NCBI GenBank assembly: GCA_039602395.1
Contig: JBCNJP010000017.1
Span: 20,391,279 to 20,455,278, forward strand
DNA length: 64,000 bases
Source: Deinandra increscens subsp. villosa
Taxonomy: Eukaryota; Streptophyta; Magnoliopsida; Asterales; Asteraceae
Reading direction: 5' to 3'
Of the stretch, positions 10,415 through 22,649 are shown piece after piece (within the stretch, counting starts at the first letter, position 1; each line of letters starts with the position of its first letter). The position numbers and the translations under genes were made by a program. The notes beneath the pieces are model-generated. The model worked only from the letters and a program-made list of their open reading frames with translations. It had not been told where the DNA came from and did not search any database.

Positions 10415-11553
10415 CAGTGGCGAACCCAGGAAATATTTTTATGGGGTTCGGAAATTTTTAAAGGTCAAAAATCAAACTCTAAATATTAGCTTTTTTCTGT
10501 ACCAGTTCAAGTAGCGCCGGGTCGGGTCGGTTCACATAATAAACAAAACATATCTAGCTAAATTTCAAATACATAATAAAAGTAGTAAGGAATCATCATT
10601 AGAAATGAATTATAACTTCTCACTTTCTAAAATCTTAAAAATAACAATGTCTACTAAAATATCAACTAGATCTTTCTAAATATAACAATCGATTCAAAAG
10701 AGACTAGTGAAATTTTTTTGTGAGAGAATATAAATGGTTAGTTTCAGCTTTTAATCCTTTTTTGAACGGTCAACGAATCTCCCGGAAAACCCATGGAGTA
10801 TTACACCACTTGAGTTTATTTTTTAAAAAATCCACATCCGCAAACGATCGGATGGTAAAACCTGAGAGCTCAGGGATCGAGCTTGTGACATTTTAGTCTC
10901 AAGTCTCCGTACATCGCCAGTAAGCACTAGAACAAGTCCTTTTGGTTCAACTATATAATTAATCTTGGAATCATTACAAGATTACCTTATTTAATATTTG
11001 TAACAATATTACTATACATATATTTATATTAATACAATCAAATGTTAAGGTAAACATTGAGAAAAATTAAACGTAATATTTGTTTGTTTGATGTTTGAGT
11101 AAAATATTAATATTTGTAGGGTTTTGTCTTCTTTCAAACGAATCTTTTGGTATTATTAAATTTAATAATGATAAATTACCTTTTGTTATGGAGGAAGTGG
11201 CATTGAAATGACTACACTTTTCATATTGTCAGTCTTCGTACAAATAAAATAACAGAAATAAGGTAGAACACCCCCACCCCAGCTACATTACTATTCATCT
11301 TCTTCAATATTCATTTTTTCTCTTCTCTGCAACTAAAACTATTGTTCTCACCATCAACGCTGAACGCCGGTAAGTTGGAAAATTGCAGCTCTTCTAGTCT
11401 CTCTTCCCTTTTTCTTAGCTTCTTGACTCTTTATGGGGTCGGTGATCAAATTTCTTGGGGGTCGGTCAAGAGAAAATCGTATAGATAACAATAAAAATAA
11501 AAATTTCATGGGTGTCGGACGACCCCCATCGAATGTATGTAGGTCCGCCACTG
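10415..11553. mobile_element. Non-autonomous hAT element inside the LINE
   Basis: The left end CAGTGGCGAAC and the inward-read right end CAGTGGCGGAC form 11-bp TIRs with one mismatch. An 8-bp target duplication CTCATGTT flanks the element (10407-10414 and 11554-11561), the hAT signature. Excising it joins the LINE frame QGLMF|K precisely. The interior is AT-rich and shows no transposase. Confidence 0.92.
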
Positions 11554-13586
11554 CTCATGTTTAAGATAGACTTCGAGAAAGCATTCAATAGCTTAAATTG
11601 GGCCCTCCTAGACTCCGTCATGAAACAAATGAATTTTCCCCATAAATGGCGTGCTTGGATCATCGGATGCCTTAACTCCTCTCGTGCGTCCATTCTGATT
11701 AACGGTGCACCGACCGTCGAGTTTCAAATGGAAAGGGGTGTGAAGCAAGGTGACTCCCTTTCCCCATTCTTATTTGTTATAGGTATGGAGGCTCTACACG
11801 TAGCTATGCTCAAGGCGATCTCCCCTGGTTCTTTCAAAGGCCTCGGTATGCCCTCCAACGGTCCAATCCTTTCCCATCTAATCTACGCGGAAGACGTAAT
11901 CTTTATGGGAGATTAGATCGGTGAAAACTTTGATTTTTTGGCTCGTTTCCTAAGATGTTTTCACATGGCTTCTGGTTTAAATGTTAATTTCAACAAAAGC
12001 AAACTGTTTGGCATCAAAATTAAAGATCAGCAGGTCACCTGCAAGGCAAATACCTTGGGATGCCTAGCTGACAAGCTGCCCTTCATTTACCTGGGCCTCC
12101 CGGTTGGGGCGAATATTAAGCTACACCGTAGTTAGGCTCCCGTCATTGAGAGAGTCAAAAACAGATTGTCTAAATGGAAATCCCTGGTACTTTCCTCGGG
12201 GGGAAAGCAGTACTGTTAAGTCCGTCATGGGCAGCCTCCCCATCTATTATTTATCCCTATTCAAAGCTCCGGTGAAAGTCTTCAACGAAACCGAATCAAT
12301 CAGAAGGAATTTCTTTTGGGGATGTTCGGAAGACCATAACAAAATTCCTTGGGTGTCTTGGAAACAAGTTCTCGCACCTAAATATATTGGCGACATGGGC
12401 ATTGGTTGCCTCAAAGCATCAGGCATCACACTTAGATCAAAATGGTTATGGAGATATAAGGAAGATAACAAACACATCACTATGGGCTAGAGTCATATCT
12501 TCAATTCATAATTCTAAGAGAACTCATGGAATAGTCACTGCAAAAAAAGCGATCCCAGGATACTGGAATCAAATCGTACAAGCTTCCTCTGAACTATAAA
12601 ACCGGGATATTGACTTTTGGAGCGAAATCAAAGACGGTGGGGCCGGGTACTACTGTGCTATTTTGGCAAGATAAATGGGCATCACATCACCCCTCAAATG
12701 CATATTCCCTGCGCTATACAAAATCGAGAAGGATAAGTCATGCTCAGTCACTTGTAGGTTACCCAACACTCCTTAAAATACACTAATCACCGCATCATGG
12801 AACTGGTCCAGAAATCCCAGAGGCTTAAACAAGCAAGTTGAACTAGCATCGATTTACAGTTTGATTACAACAATCCAACGACACTCAAGAGATAATTGGA
12901 GCGAGCTTGGCAACAGTGACCGCCTGTTCTCCTCGGCATTGGTTCGAAAATATATAGAAGTCGACAACGGGGTCTTCAATTACAAACACAGCTGGCTACA
13001 TTGGATTCCGAAGAAAGTAGACATTTTTGCTTGGAAAGCGGCCCAAAACAAAATCCTGGTAAAAGTTGAGCTCCTAAAGGGAGGCGTCCATCCACAAAAC
13101 CTGATGTGCAGCTGGTGCTCCATCGAGCCATAAACAACTAATCACCTTCTATTTGAATGTCCCATGGCAAAAAAGACTTGGCAATTTGTGAGCACTTGGT
13201 GCAAGTTCGATCTCCTGGGTTGCAATTCAATTGAAGCGCTGCTGACCCACATTCTCAGCAGCCGCTTACCGAAGGTGGACGAAAAGAAGCTTCAGGCGAT
13301 TTCCAGCTGTGCTCTATGGGAGATATGGTTGGCCAGAAATTAAAAGGAATTTCAAGGGAGGAACAATCATCCAGCTCGGATCTTCGAAGAAAAAAACTAA
13401 TATCATTCTCCTGGATCAAGAATCGGGCTTCTGCTTCTAGCCTCGTGTGGCTCGGTTGGGCCTCTTATGCTTCTCTTATGTAATCTTTATTATTATTTCA
13501 CTTGTAATCTTTTTTCTAGCTTCTCGCTAGTCTTAATAATATCTTTGCCGCTCAAAAAAATAAAAATAAAAAATAGATCCACTTGT

Positions 13587-14021
13587 TGTCTGCCGCTCTT
13601 GCTTTGACACCGCAACTACTCAATTAGAGCATTCACAACCCATTCCTTATCCATATCCTTATAATTTATACCTTTATTATTAACTAGGTTAGAGCCCATG
13701 TATTACATGGTTTGAATAAATGCAACTTAATTTATATAATAATTTTTATGAATATTTGTCTATTAAATATCATCAACCATTTGTGAAATAAGAAATAATT
13801 AATATTTAAAAATTAAAAAATAAAGAATAATAAAGATTTGAACAATATAAAATTATATTTTAAGACAAGATATAATTAAAATCTTATTCTAATTCTCATT
13901 AAGTTAAAATAAATCATTGGAATAAGAAGATTTATATTTAAAATTATTATTATTTAATAGATTAATAGATAAGAAGGTTAGTATTTAATAGGAGAAAGAG
14001 GCGGGAAAATAAGATAAAAAA
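13587..14021 (-). other. AT-rich segment with a Helitron 3' end
   Basis: On the minus strand the sequence ends ...CTAACCTAG at 13684 with T following, and the hairpin CCATGTATTACATGG (13696-13710) lies just upstream. This is the 3' terminus of a Helitron related to the one ending at 7547. Its 5' end was not found; the LINE at 14022 may have been inserted into it. The remainder is AT-rich without a gene. Confidence 0.55.
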
Positions 14022-14119
14022 TTTTTTTGAACAGCTTTTATTCACCAAAGAAGAAACACCACAACAAACACCAAGGCTCTAACCAGGAGCTAAAGCCACA
14101 GAAAACAAAAACAAAACAA

Positions 14120-17100
14120 CTACATACAAACCCCTTGCAACTGCCTACCCCTACATTTAACCCAAAACTTACAATAAGACAAGGTGCTACTCAAAATCCT
14201 ATCCACCGCCACCGCCTTGCTATTAAAAATAATCTCATTGCGTTCTTTCCATAAGCACCACATAGCGGTATACACCAAAGCTTGAATCCACCGACGGCCG
14301 TCCTCCGAAGCCATCACCGAACAGTGTAACCGGATGAGATCATCGACCGAAAACGCGAAAATATTCGGGATCTTGCACCAACTAGCCACACCTTGCCAAA
14401 GAACCGTAGCAACCATGCACCCCGTGAAGATGTGATCAACGGACTCCTCCTCAGCCCCACACAAAGGACATAGCAGCGAAGGGATGTTGATATTTCTTCT
14501 AGCAAGCTCGACACGGGTAGCAATTCTGCGGAGGGAAACCCTCCACACCAACACGTTCACTTTCAATGGAACAAGGCTGCACCAAGAGAAGCAAGAAGGC
14601 ATCGCTTCCACCCCCCTGCCTTGGATGAGAGACCTAAGAGAACGAACCGAAAACGACCCCGAAACGTCCCCTTTCCACACCAATCTCCCCTGCTCGACCG
14701 AAATCAGCTCCTCCAAGTTGGCGCCTTTCTCCTCCAAACATTTCATGACCCCAACAATCCGGTTCCACACCCCGGAAAGACCTTTCCTGCACGGAACAGC
14801 CCCTGCCCCCTATTCCTGCACCCGTGTAAGGCGACAATAACTTTGCTCCACAGTTTAGAAGGGTCATCTTTGATCTTCCAAATCCATCTAGCAAGAAAAC
14901 ACTCATTAACAACACGAAGAGGAACAAGCCCCAATCCCCCTTGATCCCTAGGCATACACACCCTATCCTTGCTCACCCAATGCATATGCCTAGACGAAAC
15001 ATCCCCCCCCCCCCAAAGGAAGTTAAGCCTTATACTCTCCAATTTATTCAAAACCGCAACCGGGGCCCTATACAAAGAGAAAAAATACGCCGGTAAGGAC
15101 TCAAGAACCGATTTGACTAAAGTAAGCCGCCCACCGATAGACAAACTTCGAGCCTTCCAACCCGCCAATCTCTTATGGAAGACCTCCACCACCGGATCCC
15201 AACTTTTAATCAAATTCATATTTTCCCCGACGACGAGCCCCAAATATTTAAAGGGGAAAACCCCTTGTTTGCATCCGATTTTTTCAGCCCATTCATTGAC
15301 TTCCTCGGAGGGAACATTAACACCAAAAAGCCCGCATTTATCGAGATTCACCCTCAATCCCGATGTGAGATAGAAGGCACGAAGCAGCCTCGTGATGTTT
15401 AACACGTTTTTACTAGACCACCTACCCATTAACATAGCATCATCCGCGAACAAGAGATGAGAAAGGATCGGCCCCTCCTTAGGAAGACGTAACCCATCAA
15501 CCAAACCGCACTCCACCGCCCTACACCACATATTATGGAATGCCTCCATCACAATAATGAACAAAAAAGGAGAGATAGGATCACCTTGCCGGATACCCCG
15601 ACAACATTGGAACTCATTTGTGGGCGACCCGTTCACAAGCACCGAACAACGCGAGGCTTCCAAAAGACCCATAATCCATCTCCTCCACTTGGAAGGGAAA
15701 CCCATTTGCTCCATCATTGCGTCGATAAACCTCCAATCCAAAGAATCATACGCTTTATTAAAGTCAACCTTAAAGAAGAGACCTTGCAACTTAGATTTTT
15801 TGAGCCAAGAGAGGGTCTCGTTGATGATAAGCGGTCCTTCCAAAATACTCCTATTTTCGATAAACGCCATTTGATTCTCCGACACAATCGAATCCAAAAC
15901 CGGTTTCAGCCGTAAGGCTAGCACTTTAGAAATAATCTTGGGTAAACAACCCAGCAAAGAAATCGGCCTGTAGTCTTTTAAGCACATGGGATCTTTCTTT
16001 TTAGGGATCAAGTGAATGAATGAAGAACCACATCCTCTTCCGATTCTCCCATCCACAAAAAACTGATTTAGCGCATTAAAAAAGTCGTCTTCGAACAAAC
16101 CCCATTGATTTTTAAGGAACGCAAAGTTAAACCCGTCTGGTCCCGGGGCTTTGTTGCTCCCACAAGACCACACGGCAGCTTTAATCTCCTCTTTAGAGAA
16201 CGGAGCCACCAACCTACTGCAGTCCAGGTCCGAGACCCTTTTCAGATTAAAACACCTCATAGGAACCCACGGATGAGCTTGGGGCCTGAACAGATCCTTA
16301 AAGAAATCGAACACCATACCTTTAATCTCGCCAGGGTCCGCAACCCACCTGCCACCAGACCATAACCCATTAATACGGCAAGAAGAGGAGTTCGAATTGC
16401 ACGTCCGGTGGAAAAAACTGGAGTTCTCGTCGCCTTCACTTGCCCATTTGATCCTTGCTTTCTGCTTAATGTCTTCCAAACGCCGACCCTCCACAAGAAG
16501 AAGCCTAGACCGGGCATCCGACCAAACATCCAAATCAGCTTGCTCCAATAACCCAGATTCTGATCTCTTTTCAAACTCAGTACACACTTGCTTCAGTGTC
16601 AAAACCGACACCCTTTCACGTTCTTTGACCTCAGAAACCCAACTTTTAATAGCCCCTTTAATGCACCTGAGTTTCACTTTAATAAACTCATCCCATCTGC
16701 CCCTAAAAACAACATTCTCCACAGCCCTGTCCACCACCGACTGAAAGCCCTCCATCCCTAACCAACTGGAGAAAAACCTGAAAGGAATCGGTCCGAAATC
16801 AGCCGTCGAAGACCGCAGGAGAATAGGACTGTGATCGGAGAACAATCTAGGAAGTGCCGTAACCGACGTGAAGGGCCACCGGTTAAAAAACTCGCTACAA
16901 ACAAGGAATCGATCAAGTTTGCTAAAATTAATCCCATGTCCGTACGAATAAGTATACGCCGAACCCCCCATATTATACTCTTGAAGCCCGGCCTCGAAAA
17001 TGAAATCGTTAAATCGAGCAGCGGCCACAGGATTAAACGACGATCTCAGCCGGTCCTCCTCACACCTAACCACATTAAAGTCGCCACCAATTAACCACCA

Positions 17101-17502
17101 ACCTTCAAGACCCTCAATCCACCTTGCTAGAGTCTCCCACAGGTCCTGCTGTCTCGAGCCTCTCTGGGGGGCATAAACATTCACAATATTACATCTTTGT
17201 TGCGTAGCCAAACAGACCCCCGAGAGCAAAAGAAAGTTCTGATTTTTGATGGCCCTTGAAACAGAAAAGCAAGAAGGATCCCACAAACTAATAATGCCCC
17301 CGGATCTTCCATCCGCCGGAACCCAATCGAAACAAACCCGATTACCACCCCACAAACCAGAGATCGGAAGACGCTCCACTTCCGACAAATGGGACTCCTG
17401 AATGCAGAGGAAGGAAACCCGAAATTCCTTACGCAAGCCCTGAATCCAATTAACTTTCACCCTATCACCAAGACCACAAGCGTTGATGGAAAGAAAATCC
17501 AT
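14120..17502 (-). pseudogene. LINE ORF2: endonuclease, reverse transcriptase, zf-RVT (one frameshift)
   Basis: Residues about 1-230 form an APE-like endonuclease: SINACGLGD at the start, CIQESHLSE, LIGGDFNVV, and SDHSPILL near the end of the domain. The reverse transcriptase follows: KAPGPDGFNFAFLKN, DYRPISLLGCLPKIISKVL, FKVDFNKAYDSLDW (motif A), GIRQGDPISPFLF and LLFADDAMLMG (motif C with both Asp). The first frame is 919 codons (17502-14743). A single frameshift near 14770-14800 moves the rest into a second frame (to 14120), which carries zf-RVT with C-x2-C-x8-H-x4-C (CPLCGAEEESVDHIFTGC). In LINEs this protein nicks target DNA and copies the RNA. All visible catalytic motifs are retained, so the copy is young or the shift is a sequencing error. 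Confidence 0.88.
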
Positions 17503-17882
17503 TACACTTCTTCAATTACACCATCTTCCAACACCAACTCCTTCACTCTCTCTTCGCAGTCCATAATCTGAATCCCAACCATCGCCGCAGCTTGAATGGA
17601 ATTTATAACCTCGTTAGCAAGGGCAAGATCCGCCTTTTCCTGCAAACTTACCTCCGCCGAAGGCACAACGTCGGCCTGAAGACATCCCCCAAACCCGTCG
17701 TTCCTCACATCCCTGCTTGTCTCCGAAGCTTCCATCCCACCTCCCTCCCTCCGAGAATTAGATTTACGCTGAAGTCTGAAAACCTCTTTAGGTTTCACGA
17801 CCACAGGTTTAGGGGCAGAAGGCATCGGAGGTGGAAAATTAAGGTCCACATTGAATTTCAATATCTTTTCTCTCTTTTCCAC
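17502..17882 (-). CDS. LINE ORF1 C-terminal remnant
   Basis: The 126-residue frame precedes ORF2 and ends EDGVIEEV. It is mostly charged, with a proline-rich start, and shows no zinc knuckle, so it is probably only the C-terminal part of the nucleic-acid-binding ORF1 protein (usually 300 or more residues). Its stop codon overlaps the ORF2 start as TAATG, which allows termination-coupled reinitiation. The first 20 or so bases lie in the segment repeated after the second gap, and the ATG at 17882 may not be the original start. Confidence 0.5.
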   Translation of the reverse strand: MEKREKILKFNVDLNFPPPMPSAPKPVVVKPKEVFRLQRKSNSRREGGGMEASETSRDVRNDGFGGCLQADVVPSAEVSLQEKADLALANEVINSIQAAAMVGIQIMDCEERVKELVLEDGVIEEV

Positions 17883-19009
17883 TCACAACCAGTTACAACT
17901 AAACCTTAATTTTTAAGGACTACACTCACACAAATTATACCAAACGGGCTGTGAAAGCTCTTACATAGTATGTATCATTTTATGAACAGTCATATGTTTA
18001 AAGTACGTATCCATCCCATGTGTTTAACTGTCCCTCTTGTTTATTACGTTGGAATGTCCTAACGACTCTATGATACTCTATAATTGTTTGAAGGCATACT
18101 AGTAGGGAGATATAAGCTTTACTTACCAAGGATTTGAGTTTGTTGAAGTGTTACTAACAGTATCATGCAGTCACGCTCCACACATCAAGAAAATAATGAC
18201 ACTTTACAATAACTGGGCCAAAAATGTTAAGGTTAGAAAGAGGAGGGAAATATGAAAATATGAAAGAAGGAAATGGAGAATGTTGGAACAAAGGAATGGA
18301 GGTTTCCACGTTGGTCTCGGTGTGATGTTTCACTCCACGGCATGTAACCATGTCACCATACTTGTGTGGTAGCAAGTATTGTTACATATATAGCCTAGTA
18401 TACAATTGAGTTTTGGTCTAAACCGGTTATGACTAAAACTGGTTTTGGTGAGGGAAATTGTTTCAACCTTGTTGAATTGGGTGTGGTTAGGGTAAAACCG
18501 GCCAATAGGGTTCGACATAGAAGGTTAGTAATTCATCTCAACCATGTAGGGTGTGTCTAGTCTAAGTCGGGTTGGATTTGAGGTTGTTTTTGACTTTCCA
18601 AGAAGGTTTTTGACTATCTGTAAAGACATGAGGTATATTATGTCTGGTCTGGTGTGTGGTTTCTGTTATGTAGGTGATGATTAGACCAAACATCATTACA
18701 ATATACAAGGGGTATACCATGTGTGGTTTTTCTATGGTTCCATAATTTGATTATTATTATTTTTTTAATTTTTTAAAAATTGAAGTTCAAATATAGTTTC
18801 TTTCTTTAACATAAATAAAACATTACAATACTAAAAATACTAAGTTAAGAAAGAGAAAACATCACACATAAATAAACTAAGAAAACCCGCATAGATATCC
18901 TTAATCAAATCAGCCTTTAGTTGGTTATGGATATCCCAATCTCGTATTTTTCGATGATTAGCCTGTTTTTGCTTCTTAATTTCCTCATACGTCGTATTCA
19001 AGTCCGCCT
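17860..19009. repeat. Contig-end segment repeated after the second gap
   Basis: This 1150-bp stretch matches 44103-45251 almost perfectly. I saw two substitutions in the first 20 bases and one homopolymer length difference near 18763. It ends exactly at the first N. Contents: the 5' edge of the LINE, non-coding AT-rich sequence, and from about 18898 the C-terminal end of a PIF/Harbinger transposase on the minus strand. Confidence 0.95.
18898..19009 (-). pseudogene. PIF/Harbinger transposase C-terminal end (cut by gap)
   Basis: The minus-strand reading encodes the tail found complete at 45165-45251 (RMRKLRSKNRLIIEKYE...). The rest of the gene is lost in the N gap here but continues in the duplicate after 45251. 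Confidence 0.6.
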
Positions 19010-19509
19010 NNNNNNNNNNNNNNNNNNNNNNNNNNNNNNNNNNNNNNNNNNNNNNNNNNNNNNNNNNNNNNNNNNNNNNNNNNNNNNNNNNNNNNNNNNN
19101 NNNNNNNNNNNNNNNNNNNNNNNNNNNNNNNNNNNNNNNNNNNNNNNNNNNNNNNNNNNNNNNNNNNNNNNNNNNNNNNNNNNNNNNNNNNNNNNNNNNN
19201 NNNNNNNNNNNNNNNNNNNNNNNNNNNNNNNNNNNNNNNNNNNNNNNNNNNNNNNNNNNNNNNNNNNNNNNNNNNNNNNNNNNNNNNNNNNNNNNNNNNN
19301 NNNNNNNNNNNNNNNNNNNNNNNNNNNNNNNNNNNNNNNNNNNNNNNNNNNNNNNNNNNNNNNNNNNNNNNNNNNNNNNNNNNNNNNNNNNNNNNNNNNN
19401 NNNNNNNNNNNNNNNNNNNNNNNNNNNNNNNNNNNNNNNNNNNNNNNNNNNNNNNNNNNNNNNNNNNNNNNNNNNNNNNNNNNNNNNNNNNNNNNNNNNN
19501 NNNNNNNNN
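19010..19509. other. Assembly gap, 500 N
   Basis: Exactly 500 N, the same size as the gap at 43603-44102, so it is a fixed-size scaffolding placeholder and not a measured distance. Confidence 0.99.
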
Positions 19510-19590
19510 AATTGTGGGTTAACAACTTAACATCAATCCTGATTTTAGTGATATGAATTGTTTGCGGCACAAATACATATAGTGTGGTGT
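19510..19590. repeat. Repeat flank homologous to 62060-62440
   Basis: The stretch 'aacttaacatcaatcctgat...ttagtgatatgaattgtttg' matches 62077-62100 joined to 62389-62410, i.e. the same locus type without the MITE at 62101-62388. The homology resumes after the CACTA element, at 22650-23100. Confidence 0.8.
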
Positions 19591-22500
19591 CACTACAACA
19601 AGTAAATCAATTATTCACATATTTTTGGTTTAGTTATTCACATTTAAAAATGTGTAAAATAATATTGTTCACACTTGAATTGGGTGTGAAAAAAGTTGGT
19701 GTTACAAAATAATATCAAATTTTCACACTTATAAGCATGAACATATTGTTGTAATTTTTCACACTTGAAAGTGTGAACATACTTTTGTAATTTTTCACAC
19801 TTTAAAGTGTGAACATCTTGTTATAATTCTTCACACTTTCAAGTGTGAACATATTGTAAAAATATGTTCACACTTTCAAGTGTGAAAAATTACAACACAA
19901 TAAGTTCATGCTTTCAAGTGTGAAAAATAACACCGAATTAATGAGATGAAATACACATGGCAGAAGGTGAATATGAGATCTAATATATTGGCATGGAAAA
20001 AGCAAGAGTATGTTTCCACTGGTCATAACTTGTAATTAACTAGGAAATGATCCTAAACTTTGTGCAAGTTCAAAACCTTCAAAACCTTATTCAAATAGTT
20101 TGCAAAAGCATTGTAATGGGTGAAGAAAATCATAGTTCTAAAACAAGCAAATCAATGCATCAATCCAAATCGAAAACAAGCAAAAACAGAAGTAAAACAC
20201 GCAAATCATTTCTCCTCTCCTCGCCAAAATAATGTCACGCTCATTCCGGGTCTGAAGAACCACCAGGTACCAACTGCAACAACACAACAAAATCCGTGGA
20301 CAAAGTATTAATCAAAACAATTTTCTCAAACAAAGTATTAATCAAAATAATACTTTTGAGAATCTGAGAGATTCTTATCACATAATGTGTTCTCATGAAA
20401 CTTTGAAACATTAGGTTTTGAAGCAGGTGGACTACATACCTTGGTCTGTTATTGGAGATTACTCGTTGGTAAGAGTAGTGACAGACTTTTCTTCATCCTT
20501 CAAGAGAAATCCGGTTGCACTTCGGATGAAGGTGCTTACGACTTGCGAATCAAAATACGGCTCCTAAAACTGTCAAGTTCAAGGCTTTTCACTTTTAGTT
20601 TAGATCCCAGAATTTAACTACAGCAGCCCATATATATAAGGATCAACCATGCCAAAAATCTAAGTCATTCAAATTGTTTAGACAAGTCAATTAACTTATT
20701 TTCTTAACATATATCAGAAAACAACTGCGAACTGATTTTGCAGCAGCAGAACGGAGGTCCAAAACTCAGTCAAATAGAATGTCACCCCTGGACTTGAAAG
20801 CTAACACATTAAGGTAAATTCTGGGGAAAAAAATCACTCAATTCCGTTAGGAATTGAGTGAGTTATGACCTTTCAAAGTCGACCCAAATTCTGGACAGCA
20901 AGCTGTCAAAAACGGATCACACAAAAGTTTGCTTAAAATTTTGTTTGATCACTTCCATGAATTCTAAAACCCATCAGACCCTTAACCATCCCTTAATACC
21001 TCCTTATAAACAATAAAAACAGGCCAAGATCAATTTTCACATACTATATGCCTTAAGTTTTTCACATGATTCATCATAGTTGTTTTAAGTGTTATATTTA
21101 CAGCCTCATAACATACCCTAATGTTACATTTATAGCAGGTTTAGCATATACAACAAGTTTCAGCAGCCCTCTTTAACACCATGAATCAACATTAGTCTTA
21201 AATCTTAATCATATTCCATCCAAGAGTAACATCTATTCTCTTAATAAGAACTGTTATGCTTTAAGCAAATAAAACTACGTACTTCCCTTTTTTACAGAAC
21301 CAACATAGTGACACTAACTTTAAGCATAGTCAATCAAAAAAGCAATTTGTTTCCTGATATCAATTTCAGCTCAATTTCCTCAACTTATGTAAAATTTGTC
21401 ATGACATTAGATCAATATATCTAGTGAGCTTCTCAGTTCTCACTTCGCATCAAATACACATCCATCCTACAAAATTATGAGTTTATCCTAGATAAATTAT
21501 AAATCACAGTCAGAATTCACGCGCATATTGATTGTATGATCTATGATGCTCAAACAATAAGATTATCCGGTCAAAATCCTCGAACAGCATCGATTATCAT
21601 TAACTGTATATCTACGAGATATGAAACAATCATTTAACCTAATTCTCGAAGAGAAACGCTTACGACTCGACATTGTTAAGTATGAAGATTCGATTTTCAC
21701 CATCAGATAGTGTACATTCATATCAACTTAAAAAAAACACTTGAATTCAACTGCATATGGTGTAAATTCATGGAGATTAAGAGTATGAAGTGTGAACTAA
21801 CCTCGGATTCAATGGAGAGATCAATCGAACCTCAACTCATTGGAGATCAATCCAAATGAAAAATTACGCTTTCCATTAGCAATTCTAAACAGAACGAGTC
21901 ATCACGAAACCGATTATCTAATCAGTATCTCCGATCAAAAGTTCTCAAAATACGACGGACGGATTGAGAAATGGTCGTAGAATCGAATTAAGAGTAATTA
22001 GGATTCGAAGAAATGCATACCGGTGAGATGTAGTTGATCGGAATTCGAGGAGACGGAAGTAGGGCAGGAAGATGATGGTGATTGAGTTGCGATTGAGCGC
22101 CTGCGTCCAAATTTGGGGAAATGATTTGGGAAAACGAGCGGTTGCGTCCAAGTTTTAGATGTCCAAACTTTTCTCGAGGGGCCGGTTGGCTGGATAAGTA
22201 ACGATTCATAAACCGTTTAGAAAGTTCACAAGTATTTTTTGAGACAAATATTTTTTATGAAAAGTTCACACTTCTATATGTGAATTTACAAAGATACCCT
22301 TAAAATAAAAAGTTCACACTTCTATAAGTGAAAAATTTGGTTTTTCTTTCACACTTGAAAATGTGACAAAAAAAAATATTTCTTCACTTTCAAGTACGTG
22401 ATAAAATTTCATGTTTCTTCACATGTATAAGTGTGAATTAGTTTTATAATATTTATTTCACTTTTCGAAATGTGAACATTTTTGTTTACATATAAAAGTG

Positions 22501-22649
22501 TGAGGTTTTTAATAACTTTTCACATATTAAACACTTATAAGTGTGAATAAATTTTAAACGTTTTTAATTGTGAACTTTATGACAAAAAAATTCACGGTTT
22601 CTAAAAATGTGAAAAAAAAGTGTGAATAATTCAAAATTTTGTTGTAGTG
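19591..22649. mobile_element. CACTA (En/Spm) element, non-autonomous
   Basis: It begins CACTACAACAAG and ends TTTTGTTGTAGTG, perfect CACTA-type termini. TGT flanks both sides (19588-19590 and 22650-22652), the expected 3-bp duplication. Both subterminal zones (about 19610-19930 and 22220-22630) are packed with a 10-17-bp motif around TTCACACTT/AAGTGTGAA in both orientations, the arrangement used for transposase binding in En/Spm. No TNPA/TNPD-like coding sequence was seen. The interior 20040-22200 is AT-rich. On the minus strand about 22200-22020 resembles a transcribed leader ending at a CACCG|GTATGC donor, possibly the element's 5' exon or captured sequence. Confidence 0.92.

Larger units (their letters stand above)
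8791..13440 (+). pseudogene. LINE ORF2 reverse transcriptase (decayed)
   Basis: Coding blocks in order: FRFIKHWEEIKHWVSEF; the DCRPICLIGSMYKILAKTLANRL block of RT; then, beyond the two insertions, MFKIDFEKAFNSLNW (motif A), GVKQGDSLSPFLFVIGMEAL, and YAEDVIFMGD at motif C. Further on come IYLGLPVG, the thumb region, and a C-x2-C zinc-knuckle remnant (MCSWC...). In motif C the second residue pair is ED instead of DD, and stops follow it (for example at 11914-11916), so the enzyme is dead. The endonuclease domain is missing through 5' truncation. Confidence 0.85.
8791..13573 (+). mobile_element. 5'-truncated L1-type LINE, split by two later DNA transposons
   Basis: A 13-bp target duplication TAGATCCACTTGT flanks the element (8778-8790 and 13574-13586). 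The 3' end is A-rich (ctcaaaaaaataaaaataaaaa, about 13552-13573), as expected for target-primed reverse transcription. The body encodes reverse transcriptase and a zf-RVT-like tail. Removing the Mutator-like insert (9348-10391), the hAT insert (10415-11553) and their duplications leaves about 2.6 kb of LINE. Confidence 0.9.
14022..17882 (-). mobile_element. L1-type LINE, minus strand, nearly complete ORF2
   Basis: The element reads from about 17882 (left open; 5' truncated or beginning in ORF1) to a short A tail on the minus strand (T7 at 14022-14028 on the plus strand). It carries an ORF1 remnant, a long ORF2 and a zf-RVT tail. No convincing target duplication was found next to the A tail (flank 'aagataaaaaa'). 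Confidence 0.85.

Noticed and set aside
13605..13640. Tourist-like start 'gagcattcacaaccc'
   Set aside because: No matching right terminus was found nearby.
14969..17094. Many plus-strand open frames within 14.4-17.9 kb
   Set aside because: They lie antisense to the LINE ORF1/ORF2, which explain the region completely.
18921..19570. Long open frames spanning N runs (also 43491-44159)
   Set aside because: The reading frames are open only because N is translated as X across the 500-N gaps.
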